In this document: one piece after another, positions 1 through 4,505 of the stretch
Layout of the letters: the number at the start of each line of letters is the position of its first letter
How positions within the stretch are numbered: the first letter of the stretch is position 1
Assembly (NCBI GenBank): GCA_965652545.1
Contig: CBFGWV010000197.1
Coordinates: 1-9,399 of the forward strand
Direction of reading: 5' to 3'
Length of the DNA stretch: 9,399 bases
Source of the DNA: CBFGWV01 sp965652545
GTDB lineage: Bacteria > Pseudomonadota > Gammaproteobacteria > Competibacterales > Competibacteraceae
The notes under the pieces: generated by a model
What the model was told of the DNA's origin: nothing
What the model saw: the letters and a program-made list of their open reading frames with translations, nothing else
Database searches by the model: none
Translations under genes and position numbers: made by a program

Positions 1-15
1 GTTTTAGGTTTCAAG

Positions 16-282
16 ATGACCGACGATACCCCCATCATTGCATTCCCCTGCCACTTTCCCATCAAAATCATGGGGCATGCGGCGGACGATTTCGCCGAAC
101 TGGCCTTCGCGCTGGTCGCCCGACATGTCGAGGCCCTCGCGCCGGAGGCGATGGCGGTGAATGAAAGCCGGCAGGGCCGATTCCTGGCCGTGACCATCAC
201 CATCGAGGCCCAAAGCCGGGCACAGCTGGATGCGATCTACCAGGACCTGACGGCCCACGAGCGCGTGGTCATGGCGCTTTGA
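16..282 (+). CDS. ybeD: YbeD family protein (DUF493), putative lipoate-pathway regulator
   Basis: An 88-residue cytosolic protein of the YbeD/DUF493 family (E. coli YbeD is 87 aa), a small ferredoxin-like alpha/beta fold. The family is linked to lipoate metabolism by gene neighbourhood, but its biochemical role is not established. Family marks seen here are the N-terminal FPCHFPIKIMG stretch (residues 10-20, compare FPTPFTYKVMG in E. coli), the central strand GRFLAVTITI (54-63) and the C-terminal helix plus VVMAL end. The ATG at 16 has an AGG seven bases upstream (6-8). The stop codon overlaps the TTG start of lipB by four bases (TTGA), the classic ybeD-lipB arrangement, which suggests translational coupling. 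The upstream neighbour (often dacA in this gene order) lies outside the window. Identification is by recalled family similarity, and the regulatory role is inference. Confidence 0.93.
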   Translation: MTDDTPIIAFPCHFPIKIMGHAADDFAELAFALVARHVEALAPEAMAVNESRQGRFLAVTITIEAQSRAQLDAIYQDLTAHERVVMAL

Positions 283-965
283 GCACCCCCGTACGCATAC
301 GCCGGCTGGGGCTGACGAGCTATGCCCCGGTGTGGCGAGCCATGCAGGCATTCACCGACACCCGCACCGATGAGTCCGCCGACGAGCTCTGGCTGACTGA
401 GCACCATCCGGTGTTCACGCAGGGGCTGGCCGGCAAGGCCGAACACATCCTCGATCCCGGGCCGATCCCCGTCGTCGCCAGCAATCGCGGGGGCCAAGTG
501 ACCTACCACGGCCCCGGGCAGGTGGTGATCTACACCCTCATCGATCTACGACGCGCCGGCATCGGCATTCGTGAGTGGGTGTCCGCGCTGGAAGATTGCG
601 TCGCCGGCTGGCTGTGCGACAACGGGCTGGCCGCCCACGCGCGGGCGGATGCGCCGGGGGTTTATCTCGCCGATGGGGCAAAGATCGCCTCGTTGGGCCT
701 GAAAGTCAGCCGTGGCCGTTGTTATCACGGCATTGCGGTAAATATCGCGATGGATCTCGAGCCGTTCTCGCGCATCAACCCCTGCGGTCATCCCGGACTG
801 GCCGTGACGTGCGCGCGCGAGCGCGGGCTGGCGATCGCGCCAGAGCAAGCCGGTCTGGCGCTGGTCCATCGTCTGTTAGAATCGCGGAGCTGGCACGGCG
901 AGAACGCCGATGCCGCTCCACCAGCCCTGTCGGAGGCCCAGCCCCATGCCGTCCACCCAGCCTGA
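279..965 (+). CDS. lipB: Octanoyl-[acyl-carrier-protein]:protein N-octanoyltransferase (lipoate biosynthesis)
   Basis: LipB moves the octanoyl group from octanoyl-ACP to a lysine of lipoyl domains in 2-oxoacid dehydrogenase complexes and the glycine cleavage H protein, through an acyl-cysteine intermediate in the cytosol. It has 228 residues (E. coli about 213). Visible motifs are EHHPVFTQG (41-49), the RGGQVTYHGPGQ block (70-81, including His77), RADAPGVY (122-129), the catalytic Lys135 in AKIASLGL, and the nucleophile Cys169 in RINPCG. Both catalytic residues carry the same numbers as in E. coli, which supports the chosen start. That start is a TTG at 279 overlapping the ybeD stop by 4 bp. 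No in-frame ATG precedes the conserved N-terminus, and the next Met (residue 22) would remove conserved sequence. The C-terminal tail after about residue 200 is poorly conserved and overlaps the lipA start. Confidence 0.97.
   Translation: MSTPVRIRRLGLTSYAPVWRAMQAFTDTRTDESADELWLTEHHPVFTQGLAGKAEHILDPGPIPVVASNRGGQVTYHGPGQVVIYTLIDLRRAGIGIREWVSALEDCVAGWLCDNGLAAHARADAPGVYLADGAKIASLGLKVSRGRCYHGIAVNIAMDLEPFSRINPCGHPGLAVTCARERGLAIAPEQAGLALVHRLLESRSWHGENADAAPPALSEAQPHAVHPA
931..936 (+). promoter_or_regulatory. Ribosome binding site of lipA
   Basis: CGGAGG lies inside the 3' end of lipB, with its GGAG core (932-935) ten bases before the ATG at 946. The alternative in-frame ATG at 910 lacks a comparable purine-rich sequence at a suitable distance, so this site decides the lipA start. 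Confidence 0.6.
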
Positions 966-1932
966 TCCCGCACCCGTCCGCAAACCGGTGGTGCAGGGTG
1001 AAAAGCTCCGCGGCGCCGAGAAAATGGCCCGCATACCGGTGAAGATCGAGCCGACCACACGCGAGACCCGCGTGCCCAAGCCCGAGTGGATCCGCGCCCG
1101 CCTGCCCGCATCCCCCGAGGTCCAGCGGCTTAAGCGGATTCTGCGTGAGAACCAGTTGCACACGGTGTGCGAAGAGGCCAGCTGCCCCAACCTCGGCGAG
1201 TGCTTCGGCCACGGGACGGCCACCTTCATGATCATGGGCGACATCTGCACCCGCCGCTGTCCATTCTGCGATGTGGGACACGGCCGGCCCAACCCCCTGG
1301 ATCCGGACGAGCCGGCCAACATGGCGCGGACCATCGCGGCCATGGGGTTGAAGTACGTGGTCATCACCTCGGTGGACCGGGACGATCTGCGTGACGGCGG
1401 TGCAGCCCACTTCGTGGCGTGCATCCAGGCGGCGCGGGCGGCCAGCCCGGCGTTGCAGATCGAGATCCTCACCCCGGACTTCCGCGGGCGCATGGATGTC
1501 GCGCTGGCGTTGATGGAGCAGGCGCCGCCGGATGTATTCAACCATAACCTGGAAACCGTCCCCAGGCTGTACAAGCAGGCGCGGCCCGGGTCCGACTACC
1601 AGTACTCGCTGAATCTACTCAAGCAGTTCAAGGCCCGCCACCCCGGGGTGCCGACCAAGTCCGGCCTGATGCTCGGCCTTGGCGAGGAACTCGACGAGGT
1701 CCGCCAGGTGATGCGCGATATGCGCGATCACGACATCAACATGCTCACCCTGGGGCAATACCTGCAGCCCAGTGCCCACCACCTGCCGGTCGCGCGCTAC
1801 GTCCATCCGGATGAATTCGAGCAGTTAGGGAAGGATGCCCGCGACATGGGCTTCACTCACGTGGCCTCCGGGCCGATGGTGCGCTCGTCTTATCATGCGG
1901 ATCTGCAGGCCAGGGGCGAGACGGTCCGCTAG
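946..1932 (+). CDS. lipA: Lipoyl synthase, radical SAM enzyme
   Basis: LipA inserts two sulfur atoms at C6 and C8 of protein-bound octanoyl groups, finishing the lipoyl cofactor begun by LipB. It is a radical-SAM enzyme with two [4Fe-4S] clusters. With the start at 946 it has 328 residues (E. coli 321). The auxiliary cluster ligands are Cys75, Cys80 and Cys86 (CEEASCPNLGEC). The radical-SAM CX3CX2C ligands are Cys101, Cys105 and Cys108 (CTRRCPFC). The C-terminal RSSYHA motif, whose serine ligates the auxiliary cluster, is at 313-318. SVDRDDLRDGG (142-152) and PTKSGLMLGLGE (236-247) are also typical. I prefer the ATG at 946 to the in-frame ATG at 910 because GGAG lies ten bases upstream and the N-terminus then aligns with E. 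coli. It overlaps the end of lipB by 20 bp. All cluster ligands are intact, so the enzyme should be active. Confidence 0.97.
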   Translation: MPSTQPDPAPVRKPVVQGEKLRGAEKMARIPVKIEPTTRETRVPKPEWIRARLPASPEVQRLKRILRENQLHTVCEEASCPNLGECFGHGTATFMIMGDICTRRCPFCDVGHGRPNPLDPDEPANMARTIAAMGLKYVVITSVDRDDLRDGGAAHFVACIQAARAASPALQIEILTPDFRGRMDVALALMEQAPPDVFNHNLETVPRLYKQARPGSDYQYSLNLLKQFKARHPGVPTKSGLMLGLGEELDEVRQVMRDMRDHDINMLTLGQYLQPSAHHLPVARYVHPDEFEQLGKDARDMGFTHVASGPMVRSSYHADLQARGETVR

Positions 1933-1937
1933 GACGC

Positions 1938-2744
1938 ATGTTCATCGACTCGCACAGCCATTTCGATGTCGAGGCCTTCGACGCGGACCGGGCCGATGCC
2001 CTGGCGCGCGCCAGGGCTGTCGGCGTCGAGGCGCAGATCGTCCCGGCGATCGAGCGTGCAAGCTGGCAGCGCCTTGCCGATGTGTGCGCGGCCCATCCCG
2101 GCTTGTACCCGGCCTATGGCCTGCACCCCTGCTACCTTGATCGGCACGCCGACGAGGACACCGAGGCGCTACGCGGCTGGCTTGCCGGCCACGACACCGT
2201 CGCCGTCGGCGAATGCGGGCTGGATCTCTACGACGACACACTCGATGTCGAGCGTCAGACCCGCATCTTCATTGATCAGTTGAAGATTGCCCGCGACCTC
2301 GATCTGCCCGTCGTCGTTCACGCTCGCCGGGCCGTGGACCAGGTGATGAAATGCATCCGTCAGGTCGGTGACTTGCGTGGCGTGGTCCACAGTTTTGCCG
2401 GCAGCCGCGATCAGGCCGACCGACTGCGCAAGCTCGGCTTCGTGATCGGTGTCGGCGGCCCATTGACCTACGCTCGGGCCAACCGGCTGCGGACCGTGGT
2501 GGCCACGCTGCCCGCCGGAGGGTTTCTTCTGGAAACCGATGCCCCGGACCAACCCGATTGCGACCATCGCGGCATGCGCAACGAGCCGGCCAATCTGCCG
2601 CGGGTGGCCGTGGAAGCCGCCGCGCTACGCGGCGAGCCCCTCGCGTCCCTGGCGGCTCATACGACGGCCGCGGCCATTGCATTGTTCAACCTGCCCCAGT
2701 CTCGGCCACTGGCCGATGCCAGCGGGCCAGTGAATCGGGCATAA
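1938..2744 (+). CDS. TatD family metal-dependent hydrolase (YjjV-like)
   Basis: A 268-residue TIM-barrel amidohydrolase-superfamily protein of the TatD family, members of which are metal-dependent 3'-5' exonucleases/DNases or related phosphoesterases. The full metal-binding set is visible: His6 and His8 (DSHSHFD), Glu92 (VGECGLDLY), His128 (VVVHARR), His151 (GVVHSFAGS) and Asp201 (LLETDAPDQP). The YGLHP (60-64) and GVGGPLTYAR (171-180) segments and the AIALFNLP end resemble E. coli YjjV more than TatD or YcfH, from memory of those sequences. The ATG at 1938 comes 5 bp after the lipA stop, with AGGA overlapping that stop, so it is probably cotranscribed with lipA. The natural substrate is not known from sequence. 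A role in nucleic acid repair or turnover is a family-level inference, with no evident link to lipoylation. Confidence 0.93.
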   Translation: MFIDSHSHFDVEAFDADRADALARARAVGVEAQIVPAIERASWQRLADVCAAHPGLYPAYGLHPCYLDRHADEDTEALRGWLAGHDTVAVGECGLDLYDDTLDVERQTRIFIDQLKIARDLDLPVVVHARRAVDQVMKCIRQVGDLRGVVHSFAGSRDQADRLRKLGFVIGVGGPLTYARANRLRTVVATLPAGGFLLETDAPDQPDCDHRGMRNEPANLPRVAVEAAALRGEPLASLAAHTTAAAIALFNLPQSRPLADASGPVNRA

Positions 2745-2745
2745 T
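2716..2745 (+). promoter_or_regulatory. Candidate sigma-70 promoter for the NMO-like gene
   Basis: CATAAT at 2740-2745 matches the -10 consensus at 5 of 6 positions. ATGCCA at 2716-2721, 18 bp upstream, matches the -35 at 4 of 6. The expected transcription start would fall at about 2752-2753, on the ATG itself, giving a leaderless message. This agrees with the lack of a Shine-Dalgarno but is a weak sequence-only call, since the site lies within the end of tatD. Confidence 0.25.
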
Positions 2746-2752
2746 CCGGCGC

Positions 2753-3871
2753 ATGACGACACCCCCAGCCGATCGCCACACCCGCGCCCACCAGCTGCTG
2801 CGTCAGCACCTGGGGATGACACGTCCGCTGATGCTTGCGCCCCTCTCGGGCGGGGCAGCCACGCCGGCACTGGTCGCCGCGGTGGCCGCCAGCGGCTGTC
2901 TGGGCGTGATCAACGCCGGCGCCCTGTCCGCCGACCGCTTGGCGACCCGAATCCGTGCGGTACAGTCACTGACCGACGGTGCATTGGCCGTCCATCTCCA
3001 CTTGGATCCACCGGCGGACCTGTCCGACGCCAGGATCCGGCCTGCCACTGAACGCATCCCGGCTATTGCCCGTCGTCTCGGGGTCGAACTCGACATGACG
3101 GCAGCTCCGCCAGCGGCCAACGAAAGCTGGGACCCGATGGCCCAGCTGAGCGCCGCGATGGATGCGGGCATCACCACCATCAGTGTGAGTTTCGGCATAC
3201 CCGCCGCAGGGCTGCTGGCCAAGGTGCACGAAGCCGGTGGCGTGGTCATCGGCACGGCCACCAACGTACTCGAGGGCATCGTCCTGGAAGAGGCCGGCGT
3301 GGACGCCGTCGTAGCGCAAGGGGCCGAAGCCGGTGGCGAGCGGGGCACATTCCTCGGCAGCCCGGATGACGCGATGATCGGTACCCTGCCACTGGTGCAA
3401 GCCCTCGCCGACCATCTGGCCATCCCCATCGTCGCCGCCGGGGGTATCAGCGACGGCCGCGGTATCGCAGCGGCACTGAGCCTGGGGGCGTCGGCGGTTC
3501 AGATGGGTACGGCGTTCCTCGGTTGCGATGAGAGCGGCCTGCGGCCGGCCCAACGTCGCCTCTTGGCCGAGCGCGGCAACGAAAGCGCCACCGTCATGAC
3601 CCGGCAATTGTCCGGACGGCTGGGACGCGCTCTGGATACCGGCCTTATCCGCCTACTGGAGGCCGATGGCTACGCCGCTCTGCCCCACCCATTGCAAGCG
3701 CGCCAGTGTGCACCGCTGGTGGATGCCGCCACGCGCGCCAACAATATCGACGGTGTTGCGTTGTGGGCCGGGCAAGGTTGCGGGCGCTGCCAGGGCGGTC
3801 CGGCCGCGGCGCTGATCACCGCTTGGACCGAGGAAGCCTGGCGCCAGCTTCGGCCTGGGGCGGGGAAGTAG
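2753..3871 (+). CDS. Nitronate monooxygenase / 2-nitropropane dioxygenase-like FMN protein with altered active site
   Basis: A 372-residue FMN-binding TIM-barrel protein of the NMO/2-nitropropane dioxygenase family (class I members oxidise alkyl nitronates such as propionate-3-nitronate). Family marks are PLMLAPLSGG near the N-terminus (25-34), VVAQGAEAGGERGTF (186-200), the FMN-phosphate loop IPIVAAGGISDGRGIAAAL (224-242), SAVQMGTAF..CDES (248-261) and WAGQG (338-342). The family's catalytic base is the His in the GGHRG motif. Here it is Glu196 (GGERG; codon GAG at 3338-3340), so ordinary nitronate oxidation is doubtful. I chose the ATG at 2753, 8 bp after the tatD stop. An in-frame extension from 2558 would overlap tatD and adds residues with no family match. 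No clear Shine-Dalgarno is seen, but a promoter-like sequence lies immediately upstream. It converges on ampD with a 7-bp gap. Confidence 0.88.
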   Translation: MTTPPADRHTRAHQLLRQHLGMTRPLMLAPLSGGAATPALVAAVAASGCLGVINAGALSADRLATRIRAVQSLTDGALAVHLHLDPPADLSDARIRPATERIPAIARRLGVELDMTAAPPAANESWDPMAQLSAAMDAGITTISVSFGIPAAGLLAKVHEAGGVVIGTATNVLEGIVLEEAGVDAVVAQGAEAGGERGTFLGSPDDAMIGTLPLVQALADHLAIPIVAAGGISDGRGIAAALSLGASAVQMGTAFLGCDESGLRPAQRRLLAERGNESATVMTRQLSGRLGRALDTGLIRLLEADGYAALPHPLQARQCAPLVDAATRANNIDGVALWAGQGCGRCQGGPAAALITAWTEEAWRQLRPGAGK

Positions 3872-3878
3872 TCTCGGT

Positions 3879-4505
3879 TTAAGTTTTCGGTTTTCGGTTT
3901 TCGGTTTTCGGATCATTGCTTGATTGCGGGTGCAGGCCGTAACGTTGCCAATCGAAGTGTGGGCCCGGGTCGGTTTTGCGACCCGGTGCGATATGGCAGT
4001 GGCCGACGATCCGGTCGGCGGTTATGGCCGGGAAGGCAGCGCGAAGGGGCGGAAGGACATTATCCAGCATGCGGTATTGGGCGTCGGTGTAGGCCGTCTC
4101 ATCGGTACCCTCCAGCTCGATCCCGATACTGAAGTCATTGCAGCGACTGCGGCCGCGGAATTCCGACACCCCCGCATGCCAGGCACGTCGATGTAACGGC
4201 ACAAACTGAACCATCTCACCGTCGCGCCGAATCAGCAGGTGGCTGGACACCGTCAGACCCTGGATCTGGGCAAAGAACGGGTCGTACTCCGCCGGCAAGG
4301 TGTTGAGAAACAGGCGCTCTATCCACGGACCGCCGAATTGCCCCGGTGGCAGGCTGATTCCGTGGATGACGATCAGGTCGACCACACAGCCGGCGGGGCG
4401 TTCATCGGCATTCGGCGACTCGACGAAACGGGCCGGGTGCAAACGACCCGTCGTGGGGTCGTATGTTGTCGCCGATACGTCAGTCGGGTGTGTCGGCGAA
4501 GTCAT
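3879..4505 (-). CDS. ampD: 1,6-anhydro-N-acetylmuramyl-L-alanine amidase AmpD
   Basis: AmpD is the cytosolic zinc amidase that cleaves L-Ala-peptides from 1,6-anhydro-MurNAc during cell-wall recycling. In species with AmpR/AmpC its loss derepresses beta-lactamase. The protein has 208 residues (E. coli 183) in the Amidase_2 fold. Zinc ligands are His48 (IVIHGISLPPG), His169 (GHCHIAPGRKTDPGP) and Asp179, with Lys177 also in place. RRAWHAGVS (106-114) and CNDFSIGIELEGTD (122-135) are near-identical to E. coli. The ATG at 4505 is chosen because the conserved protein begins close after it; a longer in-frame ATG at 4559 lies deep inside the upstream gene. The start overlaps the end of the 803-aa gene by 26 bp, which suggests coupling. 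The last 11 or so residues are encoded by the heptamer repeat and are not part of the conserved fold. The usual partner ampE is absent. Confidence 0.95.
   Translation of the reverse strand: MTSPTHPTDVSATTYDPTTGRLHPARFVESPNADERPAGCVVDLIVIHGISLPPGQFGGPWIERLFLNTLPAEYDPFFAQIQGLTVSSHLLIRRDGEMVQFVPLHRRAWHAGVSEFRGRSRCNDFSIGIELEGTDETAYTDAQYRMLDNVLPPLRAAFPAITADRIVGHCHIAPGRKTDPGPHFDWQRYGLHPQSSNDPKTENRKPKT
3884..3911. repeat. Four-copy tandem heptamer TTTTCGG inside the 3' end of ampD
   Basis: Four perfect, contiguous copies of the 7-bp unit TTTTCGG (CCGAAAA on the other strand), with a degenerate copy just to the left (about 3874-3883). The array lies in the last codons of ampD and encodes its PKTENRKPKT tail. 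It is lower in GC than its surroundings. Because 7 is not a multiple of 3, each change in copy number would shift the ampD reading frame. Confidence 0.9.

Noticed and set aside
910..945. Upstream ATG at 910 as the lipA start
   Set aside because: It has no good Shine-Dalgarno, whereas the ATG at 946 has GGAG ten bases upstream and gives the usual LipA length.
2558..2752. N-terminal extension of the NMO-like gene from an in-frame ATG at 2558
   Set aside because: It would overlap tatD by almost 190 bp and adds Arg/Gly-rich sequence with no family match. Conserved NMO sequence begins shortly after the ATG at 2753.
3653..3916. An 87-codon minus-strand open frame beginning in the heptamer array
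   Set aside because: It is antisense to the NMO-like coding region and has no motif. It matters only as the frame AmpD would enter if one heptamer were lost.
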